NCBI GenBank assembly: GCA_015272215.1
Contig: JACYMD010000020.1
Coordinates: 1 to 61,437, forward strand
Direction of reading: 5' to 3'
DNA: 61,437 nt
Origin: Rivularia sp. T60_A2020_040
GTDB lineage: Bacteria; Cyanobacteriota; Cyanobacteriia; Cyanobacteriales; Nostocaceae
The notes under the pieces: generated by a model
What the model was told of the DNA's origin: nothing
The model's input: only the letters and a program-made list of their open reading frames with translations
Databases searched by the model: none
Program-made: the position numbers and the translations under genes
Part shown: positions 36,219 to 45,351 of the stretch, in pieces
Numbering within the stretch: the first letter of the stretch is position 1
Layout of the letters: each line of letters opens with the position of its first letter

Positions 36219-37235
36219 TTACTTCTGAAGTTCCTTGAGTTGCTGATTAAGTTCTTCAAGTTGCTGTTTTTTATCTTCTTCTTTCAAGTCTTTGTTGGAC
36301 TCAACTTCTGCAATTTTTTTGGCAGTTTCTAATTCACGAATTGTATTCCAAACTGCATCATTTGCGGGAATAAATTCTTTCCATGCTAATGGTGCGAGAA
36401 CTTTTTCGTCTTTAAAGTTATAGAAAAAATCTCTAATTTTCTGCTTAACTTCTTCTGGTAAATCCTTACGATAAGCAATCGGATCAGTAGGAATTAATTC
36501 TGATGTCCAGATTACTTCAATGTTCTTACGAGCTTCAGGGTTAGTTTCTTCTAAACGCTCCAAAGATTCGTTATTATTAGTAGCAACATCTACTTGATTA
36601 TTAGCTACAGCTAAAGCAGTTGCTTCATGACTACCAGAAAATATTAAACGCTTGAAGGCTTCTTTTGGATTAACATTATTCTTGGCAAATACATAGTAAC
36701 TGGGAACCAAAAAACCAGAAGCAGAATTGGGATCGTTGAATGCAAAAGTGAGGTTCTTAGAATTTTTAATTACATATTCATCACCTTTGTTTTCACCTAA
36801 TGCTTTTGCTTCAGCAGCAATTTTGCTATCTTTATTTACAATTAACTGAGATACATAACCTTTGCTTCCATCAGCGTTAACAGTCTGAGTGAATGCTTCA
36901 GCGTTGGATTTTCTTGCAGCTTCAACATAAGCCTTACCACCGTACCAAGCTAATTGAACATCTCCAGTAGCCATTGCTTCTATGACACCAGAGTACTGGG
37001 TAACGTAGAAAGGCTTGACGGGAATGCCAATCTCCTTTTCCATTGCTTGAATGAAAGGTTCCCAGAGTGGCTTTTGATTAGACTGGGATTCTGTGGAGAT
37101 GATGCCAAATTTAATTTCTTTGACATCTAAAGCTTGCTGAGTACCGTTATTAGCATTACAAGCAGCGAAAATTATGACACCTGTTAAAGCCAGTGCGAAA
37201 AAGCCAAAGCGTTGAAGCAAAGAACGTCTCTTCAT
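36219..37235 (-). CDS. phnD: Phosphonate/phosphite ABC transporter substrate-binding protein
   Basis: PhnD is the periplasmic binding component. Its signal peptide ends in a lipobox-like IFAAC (C26), so it is probably a lipoprotein. Family motifs include YSGVIEAMATGDVQLAWYGG, FNDPNSASGFLVPSY and EATALAVANNQVDVA-type sequence. The C terminus has an unusual charged coiled tail (LKEEDKKQQLEELNQQLKEL). Whether phosphonate or phosphite is the ligand cannot be read from the sequence; no phosphite dehydrogenase or C-P lyase gene adjoins it. Confidence 0.94.
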   Translation of the reverse strand: MKRRSLLQRFGFFALALTGVIIFAACNANNGTQQALDVKEIKFGIISTESQSNQKPLWEPFIQAMEKEIGIPVKPFYVTQYSGVIEAMATGDVQLAWYGGKAYVEAARKSNAEAFTQTVNADGSKGYVSQLIVNKDSKIAAEAKALGENKGDEYVIKNSKNLTFAFNDPNSASGFLVPSYYVFAKNNVNPKEAFKRLIFSGSHEATALAVANNQVDVATNNNESLERLEETNPEARKNIEVIWTSELIPTDPIAYRKDLPEEVKQKIRDFFYNFKDEKVLAPLAWKEFIPANDAVWNTIRELETAKKIAEVESNKDLKEEDKKQQLEELNQQLKELQK

Positions 37236-37305
37236 TGTTTATTCCTAATTTATTTTTCCAGCTTAAGTATTATTACGCAATTTTATTTCTTCGCTTGGAC
37301 AATAA

Positions 37306-38139
37306 TTACGGCAATTCGCCGTGTCCTCTCATCACGATTTCTTCTACTGCTGCACCATAAATTTCTTCGAGTTTAGCGTTATCCAGTTCTACGGTTGCAC
37401 CATCAAACATTACTCTACCTGCTCTCAGAGCAATAGCACGGTCATAATAACTACGTACTATTTGAATTTGATGTAAAGAAGTTACTACTGTAATTCCACT
37501 TTGTCGATTTAGTTCAACTAATAATTCCATCACCTTACGGGAAGACTCTGGATCTAAAGAAGCGATGGGTTCATCTGCAAGAATGATTTTGGCTCCTTGT
37601 ACCAAACAACGGGCTATCGCCACTCGTTGCTGTTGCCCTCCGGATAACATGGAAGCCCGTTTGTAAGCTTGTTCGAGGATTCCTACTCGTTCAAGTGCTG
37701 CGAGTGCTTGTAGTTTTTCTTCTTGGGTAAACAGATGAAGTATTGAACGTGCTAAGGATAATCGCGATAGATTGCCAACGAGAACATTTTCAATTACACT
37801 TAGGCGATTTACCAAATTAAATTGCTGAAAAATACAGCCAATTTGACTTCTTAAAAACCTAATTTTTGAATGAAAATGTCCGTCGTTTTGTAAAGCTGTT
37901 CCAAAGATAGCAACACTACCAGAATCTCCACTTTGCAAACCATTCATATGGCGTAACAATGTAGATTTACCGGAGCCAGAAGCACCAACAATGGCAACCA
38001 TTTCACCTTCTTTGATAGTGCAGGATACGTTTTTGAGTGCGGGTTTACCTTTGAAACTTTTCGACAAGTTAGTAACTTCGATTGCAACCGTAGTAGTCAT
38101 TTTTTCCAATTTAGGTGTGTCTAACTGAGAAATCGCCAC
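37306..38139 (-). CDS. phnC: Phosphonate/phosphite ABC transporter ATP-binding protein
   Basis: PhnC hydrolyses ATP to drive import. Walker A GASGSGKSTLL, signature LSGGQQQRVAIAR and Walker B ILADEPIASLDP are all intact. The longest frame starts at GTG 38139, but an ATG at 38100 (MTTTVAIEV), preceded by GGAAA, is an equally good start. It is the first gene of phnC-phnD-phnE; the spacings of about 70 and 190 bases suggest one transcript with a variable downstream level. Confidence 0.95.
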   Translation of the reverse strand: MAISQLDTPKLEKMTTTVAIEVTNLSKSFKGKPALKNVSCTIKEGEMVAIVGASGSGKSTLLRHMNGLQSGDSGSVAIFGTALQNDGHFHSKIRFLRSQIGCIFQQFNLVNRLSVIENVLVGNLSRLSLARSILHLFTQEEKLQALAALERVGILEQAYKRASMLSGGQQQRVAIARCLVQGAKIILADEPIASLDPESSRKVMELLVELNRQSGITVVTSLHQIQIVRSYYDRAIALRAGRVMFDGATVELDNAKLEEIYGAAVEEIVMRGHGELP

Positions 38140-38414
38140 TAATTATTAATCTGAGCTAGTCTGAGGCTGCAAGTGTGTGTGTAGAGCAAGTGAAGTTAGT
38201 CAAAAATAATTTGATTTTTTTGTTTATAACTCTTGACATTAAACTATAGTTGTGGTTTTTAAAAACAACTTGTTCTACAACAGTTATAAACTTTAGCCCC
38301 CAACGTTTTTCACTTTAATCTTTATTGGTTAAAAACAAATTATATTCTTTAGGTTTTATTATTAATTTTTTGCGGATGATACACAAAGTCGAATTTTAAT
38401 CTAGTACAGCATGG

Positions 38415-38515
38415 CGTAAATATCTATACCATTTCAAACCGAAATTTTAGTCCTCTTAAGAGGACTTAGACTATTAGACAGGGACTTATAGTCCCTGGCG
38501 GGTTAGATATTTACG
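38415..38515. mobile_element. Palindromic structured element (three nested hairpins)
   Basis: Outer arms CGTAAATATCT and AGATATTTACG enclose a perfect 18-base palindrome AGTCCTCTTAAGAGGACT (38449-38466) and a hairpin CAGGGACT-TAT-AGTCCCTG (38479-38497). The element resembles a MITE and could fold into a structured RNA. Confidence 0.65.
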
Positions 38516-38542
38516 ATAGTATATTTATGTACGCCGAATGGT

Positions 38543-38575
38543 ACTAGTGCTTTGTCCCATTGGTTTTGACTGGTT
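38543..38575. repeat. Repeat ACTAGTG-TTTGTCCCATT...TGACTGGTT, copy 2
   Basis: Matches 29212-29245 with few changes and lies between two MITE-like elements. Confidence 0.75.
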
Positions 38576-38612
38576 CGTTTTCTCCCCAATGTCGGGAGAC
38601 GTTATGTATAAC

Positions 38613-38776
38613 GCAATACGGTTCAGTTAAAGCCAAAAACCTTGATATATGTAGGTTGGGTTGAGGAACGTTCACCGCTAGGTGTGCCGGAGGCACAACC
38701 CAACCGAAAGGCGGGTTTGTTGGGTTTCGCAGAGCCTCAACCCAACCTACAATTTTCCTTAACTGAACCGTATTGC
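38613..38776. mobile_element. MITE with perfect 18-base terminal inverted repeats
   Basis: Termini GCAATACGGTTCAGTTAA and TTAACTGAACCGTATTGC are exact inverted repeats. Inside, GTAGGTTGGGTTGAGG and CCTCAACCCAACCTAC make a second nested inverted repeat. No transposase is encoded, so an unseen one would have to move it. Confidence 0.85.
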
Positions 38777-39451
38777 ATTATAAGTCAGAGCCTTGCAACG
38801 ATAAATAATCAATCTAGAGCCTATCTATAATAAATAATTAGTATTAATTACTTAAATTCATTGTCTATTAAAATATTAACTAATAGTATCTAATACCTAA
38901 TATAAAATAATTTGTTTTTTTTGTTTGAATGTTCTCAAACATACACCCAAAGGTAGATGATATCTGATAGATTCAGTACAGATAGCTCAGGGAAGGAAGT
39001 TAACGATAAAGCCTGATGATAAGCAGTAAATCCTAGTAAGGTAAATGACTCCACGATTAGGTATAAGCAACGGTTTGAATGAGGCAGTCGGAGAGGGAGT
39101 CGGAAAGAATCAAGGGTGGATACTGTATTAGGCAAAAGTTATTGTCTCAGTAATTTCAACAGAAGTAAAGTTCTATTCTTGACGCTATGAAAGTGGCGTT
39201 TAGAGCAAGTAAGCATTTACTACACTCTATAGTCTTTAACCCAATGTTTTTTATAGACAATGGTGTTAAATGAACGGGAATAAATTGTCTGCAAATTTGC
39301 AGCTTCTTGGTAATTTACTGATGCTACATCCAACGTGAGATATCTACCAAATTAAATATTAGTCAGGAAAGTTAAGACCGGCAAGTTGAGAGATTCATCT
39401 AGACCGCAGAAAACTTCCCCAAATTCCAATAGTGTGAGGAGACAAATTAAC

Positions 39452-40981
39452 ATGGCTAAGCTTTTGTTCAACGTGTTGAAGCTAAGTCCAATCGTTGTTG
39501 CTGCAACATTGTTCGTTTCCAACGGTGCTTTCGCCTCTGTTGAGAAAGTTACTTCCGTTGATGAATTAGCTCAGGTAACTTCCGTTTCTCAGTTGTCTGA
39601 CGTACAGCCTTCTGACTGGGCTTTCCAGTCTGTTCAATCCTTGGTTGAACGCTACGGTTGTATTGCTGGTTATCCCGACGGTACTTTCAAAGGAAACCGC
39701 GCTTTAACTCGTTATGAGTTTGCTGCTGGTTTAAATGCTTGTTTAGAGCGCATTACCCAGTTAATTGCTGCTGGTACCACCGTTCTACCAGAAGCTGATA
39801 CAGAAGCTATCGACAGACTCAGTGAAGAGTTTAACGATGAGTTGATTGGTATAGTCGATAGAATTAATGGCTTAGATGCTCGCGCTGCTAAAATCGAAGC
39901 TAACCAATTCTCTACTACTGCTAAGTTGAAAGGTGAAGCACTCTTCGCTGTTTCTGATTCTTTTGGTGGAACAGATGGAGACAAAACCAACACAGTTTTC
40001 ACCAACCGTGTTCGCTTGGGTATTTCCAGCAGCTTCAACGGTAAGGACAATTTGTCTCTTCGTTTGCAAGCTCGTAATACTCCTAGCATTAAAGATGGCG
40101 GTAGCAACATGACTCGTCTGGGCTTTGATGGTGTTACCACTGGTGGTAACAATGTCGAAATGGACAAGTTAAGCTACTCCTTCAAGCCTAGCGACAAACT
40201 CAGCGTTAAGATTGACGCTGTTGGCGCTGAAATGAATGACAACGTTAACAACTACAACCCTGTATTGGCTAGCAGTGGTGGTGGTGCTATCTCTCGTTAT
40301 GGACGCTTCAACCCCATCTACCGTGTAGCTGGTGGTCAGAGTGCTGTAACTGTTAACTACGGTAAAAGCAACTCTGCTTTGCGTTTGAACGCTGGTTATG
40401 TTAATAACAACGCTACCGATACCGCTAAAGGTATTTTCGAGGGTGATAACACCTTCTTCGGTCAGGTTGATTTGAAACCTACCAAGAAGCTCAACGTTGG
40501 TGTAGCTTATGCTCGCGCTTACCGTAGTGGTGGTAGCGGATTACTTGGAAGTACTGGTAGCGGAAATGCTAACAAGCCCTTTAGTGGTGCACCTACTACT
40601 GCTAACGTTTACAGCTTATTAGCTAATTACCAACTCAACAAGAAGACTACTCTTGCTGGTTGGTATGGTTTCGCTGATGCTGACGCTGGCGCAAACGATG
40701 CAAATATCAACTACTGGGCTGCTAGCTTAGGTGTCAAAGACTTTGGTGCTAAAGGTAACACCTTGGGTCTAATCTTTGGTCAGCCTCCTAAAGTAACTGG
40801 TGGTAAAGGAACTTTCAACGAAGATAACGGTACTTCCTACCACTTGGAAGGTCTTTACAAGATGAAAGTTAACGACAGAATCGACGTTACTCCTGGCTTG
40901 TTGGTTATCTTCAACCCAGAGCATAACAACACTAAAGACACCGTTTATGTTGGTACACTACGTACCACCTTCAAGTTCTAA
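39452..40981 (+). CDS. SLH-domain OprB-family outer-membrane porin (iron-uptake porin type)
   Basis: The ATG at 39452 gives a signal peptide LLFNVLKLSPIVVAATLFVSNGAFA and has GAGGAG upstream; the longer frame from 39386 is rejected. An SLH domain (about residues 50-105: PSDWAFQSVQSLVERYGCI, GYPDGTFKGNRALTRYEFA) anchors it to the peptidoglycan. A coiled segment and a roughly 370-residue beta barrel ending in TFKF follow. Strong use of AAC, TAC, GAC and CGT codons sets it apart from its neighbours and indicates very high expression. A 1.3 kb spacer precedes it and a GC hairpin terminator follows. Confidence 0.93.
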   Translation: MAKLLFNVLKLSPIVVAATLFVSNGAFASVEKVTSVDELAQVTSVSQLSDVQPSDWAFQSVQSLVERYGCIAGYPDGTFKGNRALTRYEFAAGLNACLERITQLIAAGTTVLPEADTEAIDRLSEEFNDELIGIVDRINGLDARAAKIEANQFSTTAKLKGEALFAVSDSFGGTDGDKTNTVFTNRVRLGISSSFNGKDNLSLRLQARNTPSIKDGGSNMTRLGFDGVTTGGNNVEMDKLSYSFKPSDKLSVKIDAVGAEMNDNVNNYNPVLASSGGGAISRYGRFNPIYRVAGGQSAVTVNYGKSNSALRLNAGYVNNNATDTAKGIFEGDNTFFGQVDLKPTKKLNVGVAYARAYRSGGSGLLGSTGSGNANKPFSGAPTTANVYSLLANYQLNKKTTLAGWYGFADADAGANDANINYWAASLGVKDFGAKGNTLGLIFGQPPKVTGGKGTFNEDNGTSYHLEGLYKMKVNDRIDVTPGLLVIFNPEHNNTKDTVYVGTLRTTFKF

Positions 40982-40999
40982 TTGAACTTAGTCTAATCT

Positions 41000-41030
41000 A
41001 GAGGTGCGGCGCTGCCGCGCCTCTATAGCC
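41000..41030 (+). terminator. GC-rich hairpin after the porin
   Basis: The arms AGAGGTGCGGC and GCCGCGCCTCT pair with one offset base, followed by a short TTTT. It lies 19 bases after the stop of a highly expressed gene, so termination is the likely role. Confidence 0.7.
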
Positions 41031-41130
41031 CTTTTCGGTTGAGTGCAATACACTTCGTAGAACCTCACCCTGTCTCCGGCTTCCCTCTCCTTACTAAGGA
41101 GAGGGATTGAGGGTGAGGTTTTATATTTAA
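41024..41130. mobile_element. Degenerate CCTCACCC-core MITE-like element
   Basis: Left end TATAGCCCTTTTCGGTTGAG and a CCTCACCCTGTCTCC...GGGTGAGG stem match the 25322-25446 family, but the right terminus is degraded. Confidence 0.7.
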
Positions 41131-41528
41131 TTTGACCCACTTACTTATGACATTAGTCTTATTCGGTCAAGTTAATTTTTAATTTATTAGTAATACTTCT
41201 AAAAGTGCAATACAAATTATCTCTTGAACGCTGGTGTTTATTCCGCGAAGAAGGCAGATGTATTGTTTGGAAAACCGAATTTCAATGTTTAATTAAAATT
41301 AGAATTTTTTCCAGTTTTTGCTATTCAATAAATAGCCATAAGTATCGGACACAAAGTAATTCGTTTCAAGTTGTGTCCAACGTTTCTTCTCACTCACACG
41401 GTAAAGGCATCGGGGACAATCCCATTTATATGCCTTTTTTCTTGTTTAAAATTCTTTATTTAAATAAAATTGGTTAATTTTCATTAAATACCATTCATCC
41501 AAATTCTTGGTGAATATCGAAATAAAAG

Positions 41529-41557
41529 AAGACGTTGCAAAACACCCCGTCTCTACA
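41529..41557. repeat. GTAGAGACG hairpin repeat (reverse)
   Basis: Reads GAAGACGTTGCAAAACACCCC then GTCTCTAC, a member of the GTAGAGACG family. The rest of 41131-41816 contains the repeats listed here and no supported gene. Confidence 0.7.
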
Positions 41558-41568
41558 TAATCCAAATA

Positions 41569-41697
41569 TATAGCGGTTTTCACTTGGGTGCAATACAAAT
41601 TTTACCTCACCCCGCCCTCCGGGCACCCCTCTCCGTATATTAGGAGAGGGGAAGGGGGTGAGGTTTTAGTGTATTGGACTCAACTGAAATTTGCTAT
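41569..41697. mobile_element. Full-length CCTCACCC-core MITE-like element
   Basis: Intact nested palindrome: TATAGCGGTTTTCACTTGGG with CTCAACTGAAATTTGCTATA at the ends, TGCAATAC/GTATTGG inside and a GC-rich stem in the middle. It is the best preserved member of the family in the window. Confidence 0.82.
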
Positions 41698-41727
41698 AAA
41701 ATCAAAATAATCCAACCCAAAAATAAT

Positions 41728-41755
41728 GTAGAGACGGGGTGTTTTGCTACGTCTC
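41728..41755. repeat. GTAGAGACG hairpin repeat
   Basis: Imperfect arms GTAGAGACGGGG and GCTACGTCTCCCC, 60 bases downstream of the stop of the GH65 fusion gene. Confidence 0.7.
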
Positions 41756-41816
41756 CCCTTCAGTCCAGATACAACACGACAAATCCCAACTATTTCAACG
41801 AGCAATCAATAATTCT

Positions 41817-44807
41817 TCATTGACAATTAATTTTGATTCGTTCAATTTGCTGGTTGTAATTGGCTAAACATTGTTGTAAATAGTTCCAGGTAACACCTTC
41901 TAAACTAGGTAATACCACGTGAGCTTTTCCGACTCGTTCTTCGGGACCTAATCCTACTACTTTCATTCCTGCTGCTAGCCCTGCTTCTATTCCTGCTGTC
42001 GCGTCTTCTACAACTATACAGTTATCTGGTGATACTCCTAGTTTTTCGGCTGCGAATAGGAACAAGTCTGGTGCTGGTTTGGATTTTACTACGCTGTACC
42101 CATCAGCGATCGCCATAAATTTATCGGCTATTCCCAAGCGTTCGATCACGGTACGAGCGTTTTTACTTGAGGAACCCAAGGCTATCTTAATGCCAGCGGC
42201 TTGCAATTCTTGAAGTAAGTCGGCAACTCCGGGAAGCAAGTCTTGGGGTGTGATGGTTTGCATTAATTCTACGTAGTAGTTGTTTTTACGCTCCATCATT
42301 TCCTGGATTTGCTCTTCTGTCGCGGGACGACCGTTTAAAATTCCCATTAAGGATTCTCTACGAGGCACTCCTCTTAAGGCTTCGTTGGCTTCTCTGTCAA
42401 AGGGAATTGCTTGTTGATCTGCTAACTTTTTCCAAGCTAAGTAATGAAATTCGGAGGTGTCTGTTATTACTCCGTCTAAGTCGAAGATAATTCCTGCGAT
42501 GGAATTGAAAGCCTCGGAAGGGGAAGTTTGAGAACTAGTTTGAGAAGTGGCAGAAATAGAAGTAGTAGGGGAAAGGGGACTGATTTCAATTTCGTTGTTA
42601 TCATCTCCTTGATTGGCATTTAAATCTATTTGATACCAGCGATTTTGCCATTTTAAACGGAATTTCAATTGCTTCCAGTGGGAAGGAAGATTGGGATTAG
42701 CAATAATTCCATTTTCTGTAATTCTAATTCCCGCGAAACCGAAAACTACTGCTTGCCATACTCCACCGGCGCTGGCTGCGTGAATTCCCTGAGTTGCATT
42801 CCCGCGAACGTTGTCTAAGTCTACCAAGGCAGCACGCATAAAGTGGGTGTAGGCAACGTTTGGTTGATTGAGGTCACAAGCTATGATGGCGTTGATTGCG
42901 GGACCCAAGGATGAACCATAAACGTGGTCGGTGCGTGGTGTATAATAATCCCAGTTTGCCGAAATGGTTTTTAGGTCGAAACGGTCGCGCAACAAGTAAA
43001 ATAACATCAATACATCTGGCTGTTTGAGAATCTGGGTAGCTTGGGTTTCTTCAACTCCCAAAACAGCTTGCATTGATTTATTACGGGGTTCGTAATCGTC
43101 GAAATTGATGTGTTCTAAATCGTAGAAGCCATCAAATTGTTCGATTAAACCAGTTTTCTGGTCATGATTTAGGTAGATATTATCGGCAATAAAAGCAAAA
43201 TTTTCCAATCTCTGGGGAACTATATCCAGCTTCGTTGCCAATTGTGCAGCTTTTTCAGGATAATTTATTGTTAACCATTCCCACAATACCCCAACAGTCT
43301 GTAAATGCCATCTGACCATGACATTGGTAAAAGCATTGTTATCAACCTGTTCGTGATTTTCATCGGGTCCAATAACGTTAAGGATATCGTATTTTTGCCG
43401 TTTTTCGTTCCATGTAACGCGACTTTGCCAAAAAACCGCAGTATCTAAAAATATTTCGGCACCATAATCGCACATCCATTGATTATCGCCGGTATGCTGC
43501 CAATACTTCCAAATTGCATAGGCAATATCTGCATTGATATGAATTTCTAAATCACCGCACCAAATACGGACTAATTTACCGTTGGGATCTGGTACCCATT
43601 GAGGAGTTACTTCGTCTCCGGTGGTAGCACTTTCCCAAGCAAACATTGCTCCTTTGTACCCCATTGATTGAGCTTTGCGTCTTGCTCCGGGTAGGGTATG
43701 GTAACGGTAGTTGAGCAGATTACGAGCTAAGGTTGGTTGAGTAAAGGTAAGTAGAGGAAGGATGAAAATTTCTGTATCCCAAAAGATGTGTCCGCGATAT
43801 TCAAAACCGGAAAGAGTTTTGGGAGGAATACTAACTTTATCATCGTGACGAGGTGTTGCAGCCAGGATTTGGAAGATATTGTAACGGACGCTCAACTGAG
43901 CTTTTTCATCACCTTCAATAATCACATCGCTATCAACCCATACTCTTTCCCATGCTGCAATATGAGTTGCTAGTAAGGTGCTGTAACTTGGTGCTTCTAC
44001 CAAGTCAATCAAGGCGATTTCTGCTGGTGTTGATGTTTCTCTTGAAGTGTAAACGGTGACAATTTTGTCTACACTGACGGTTTCTCCGGGTTTGATTTGG
44101 AATTGCTTTGTGAGTTCGCAACTGCATTCAAATTCACGGGCAAAGGTATCAGCTTCATTTTCTACAACTAACTTTGCTGCCATACTCAATTCAATTTCTG
44201 AGTGCAAAGTTTTACCGTGTAACCAAATGATTTTATCCGTACCACCTTCTTTAAGAGTTTGCCAATGTTCGATTCCTAGGGTGTGGGGTTGGGCTTCAAA
44301 ACCAGCGATAACTTCAACTTCACCTTGGTAATCAATAGAAGTAATTTCACAGCGTATTGCTAAATAGTGTTGACTAGCTAGAGAGACAAAACGCTCAAAG
44401 TGCAATTCTACTGTATGCCCTAATGGCGATCGCCAGCGAATATCGCGACTAAGAATACCCAAACGCATATCTAATTGACGCTTGTATGCTAGTATATCAC
44501 CGCTGTCCATGCGAAAAGCTTCACCAGCAATTTTAATCGTCAAAGGTAGCCAATTGGGACAGTTAACAATTTCGGTTGCTGCAATTGCTACATCGTCATA
44601 TATACCATTAATAATTGTTCCCGAATGCTCGTGGATATATCCTTCTTCAAAACTACCCCGTACTCCCAAATAACCATTACCAAGGGTAAAAACAGTTTCT
44701 TTATGATGTAATTCGTTCGGGTTAAATGTTGTTTCAATAACCTTCCAAGTTGGGTCATGATTAACTTGTTGGGTTTGCCCTGAATTGTTAACTGATATAC
44801 TTAACAT
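41817..44807 (-). CDS. GH65 disaccharide phosphorylase fused to beta-phosphoglucomutase
   Basis: Residues 1-740 are a GH65 inverting phosphorylase (trehalose/maltose/kojibiose type), with the catalytic acid at about E483 in IGPDENHEQVDNNAFTN. A 25-residue Ser/Thr linker (about 743-768) leads to a HAD-type beta-phosphoglucomutase with the nucleophile pair in FDLDGVITD (775-783), GSSSKNAR and VVEDATAG. Phosphorolysis would release beta-glucose 1-phosphate, which the second domain would turn into glucose 6-phosphate, so the fusion joins two successive steps. The fused form occurs in cyanobacteria. It could serve trehalose or other osmoprotectant breakdown. The exact disaccharide is uncertain. 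The gene is monocistronic, with a 544-base spacer upstream. Confidence 0.93.
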   Translation of the reverse strand: MLSISVNNSGQTQQVNHDPTWKVIETTFNPNELHHKETVFTLGNGYLGVRGSFEEGYIHEHSGTIINGIYDDVAIAATEIVNCPNWLPLTIKIAGEAFRMDSGDILAYKRQLDMRLGILSRDIRWRSPLGHTVELHFERFVSLASQHYLAIRCEITSIDYQGEVEVIAGFEAQPHTLGIEHWQTLKEGGTDKIIWLHGKTLHSEIELSMAAKLVVENEADTFAREFECSCELTKQFQIKPGETVSVDKIVTVYTSRETSTPAEIALIDLVEAPSYSTLLATHIAAWERVWVDSDVIIEGDEKAQLSVRYNIFQILAATPRHDDKVSIPPKTLSGFEYRGHIFWDTEIFILPLLTFTQPTLARNLLNYRYHTLPGARRKAQSMGYKGAMFAWESATTGDEVTPQWVPDPNGKLVRIWCGDLEIHINADIAYAIWKYWQHTGDNQWMCDYGAEIFLDTAVFWQSRVTWNEKRQKYDILNVIGPDENHEQVDNNAFTNVMVRWHLQTVGVLWEWLTINYPEKAAQLATKLDIVPQRLENFAFIADNIYLNHDQKTGLIEQFDGFYDLEHINFDDYEPRNKSMQAVLGVEETQATQILKQPDVLMLFYLLRDRFDLKTISANWDYYTPRTDHVYGSSLGPAINAIIACDLNQPNVAYTHFMRAALVDLDNVRGNATQGIHAASAGGVWQAVVFGFAGIRITENGIIANPNLPSHWKQLKFRLKWQNRWYQIDLNANQGDDNNEIEISPLSPTTSISATSQTSSQTSPSEAFNSIAGIIFDLDGVITDTSEFHYLAWKKLADQQAIPFDREANEALRGVPRRESLMGILNGRPATEEQIQEMMERKNNYYVELMQTITPQDLLPGVADLLQELQAAGIKIALGSSSKNARTVIERLGIADKFMAIADGYSVVKSKPAPDLFLFAAEKLGVSPDNCIVVEDATAGIEAGLAAGMKVVGLGPEERVGKAHVVLPSLEGVTWNYLQQCLANYNQQIERIKINCQ

Positions 44808-45351
44808 TATCTATAAAACCTCGGCTGCCTTGTACTGTGTTGGGATGGGATGGGATTTACCCAAAATATTCGTAACGATTTAGTTTTTTTCGCCGTTTTA
44901 CTTAAATGCAGCAAAAATGCTTAGAAGTGGCATTCGTATAAAGTTTCTAATTACAATCTCCCTCTGAAGATAGATTCCCTTAAGAAATTGCTCTCAAACC
45001 GAGAAAGCCGCAAAAAGATAGGAATTGTCACATTTGCTTACCAAACGTACAAAAATACACGTTTTGGATACAATTTGTCATAATTTTTCAGAGTCTGGAT
45101 TGAATAACCGGAATATTTCCCATATGGCTTAAACTATTTGAGTGCCATATTTTTGAATTCAAATTAAGTTGTCGCGCATTTAATTTGTATTTTTCTAGCG
45201 GGCTAACAGCCCGCACTACAAGATTTGAATAAAATTTGAATATACAAATTAAAGGCTTTTTAGCTTACCAACTTTTACTTCAACGTTTGACTTCTTTGTA
45301 CAAACGACTTAATTTGCTGACAAAGAGTTTCGCTATTTTTACTTATTAATC
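44808..45351. other. Divergent spacer between the GH65 fusion and glycosidase genes
   Basis: Apart from a GCGGGCT-AAC-AGCCCGC hairpin repeat (45198-45214), I see no gene or known element. Confidence 0.5.
45198..45214. repeat. GCGGGCT hairpin
   Basis: Seven-base arms around AAC, in a common intergenic repeat of the AGCGGGCTaacAGCCCGC type. Confidence 0.75.

Larger units (their letters stand above)
38140..39451. other. Long repeat-bearing spacer upstream of the porin
   Basis: About 1.3 kb without a supported gene. It contains the structured element 38415-38515, the repeat 38543-38575, the MITE 38613-38776, and 650 bases of unremarkable leader before the porin. The last part is a likely promoter and 5' leader for a very highly expressed gene. 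The cargo of the 38613-38776 element has a short open frame that I regard as spurious. Confidence 0.6.

Noticed and set aside
38140-38400. Pho box upstream of phnC
   Set aside because: Only weak CTTTAAT/TTTAACC-like words were seen, without the spaced direct repeats required.
38642-38830. 62-residue open frame
   Set aside because: It is made of the inner palindrome of the 38613-38776 MITE and has no independent support.
38935-39135. 66-residue minus-strand frame upstream of the porin
   Set aside because: Antisense to the probable porin leader, no ribosome-binding site and no motif.
41205-41477. 90-residue open frame downstream of the porin
   Set aside because: No ribosome-binding site or recognisable motif, cysteine and phenylalanine-rich composition, and it lies among repeats; probably chance.
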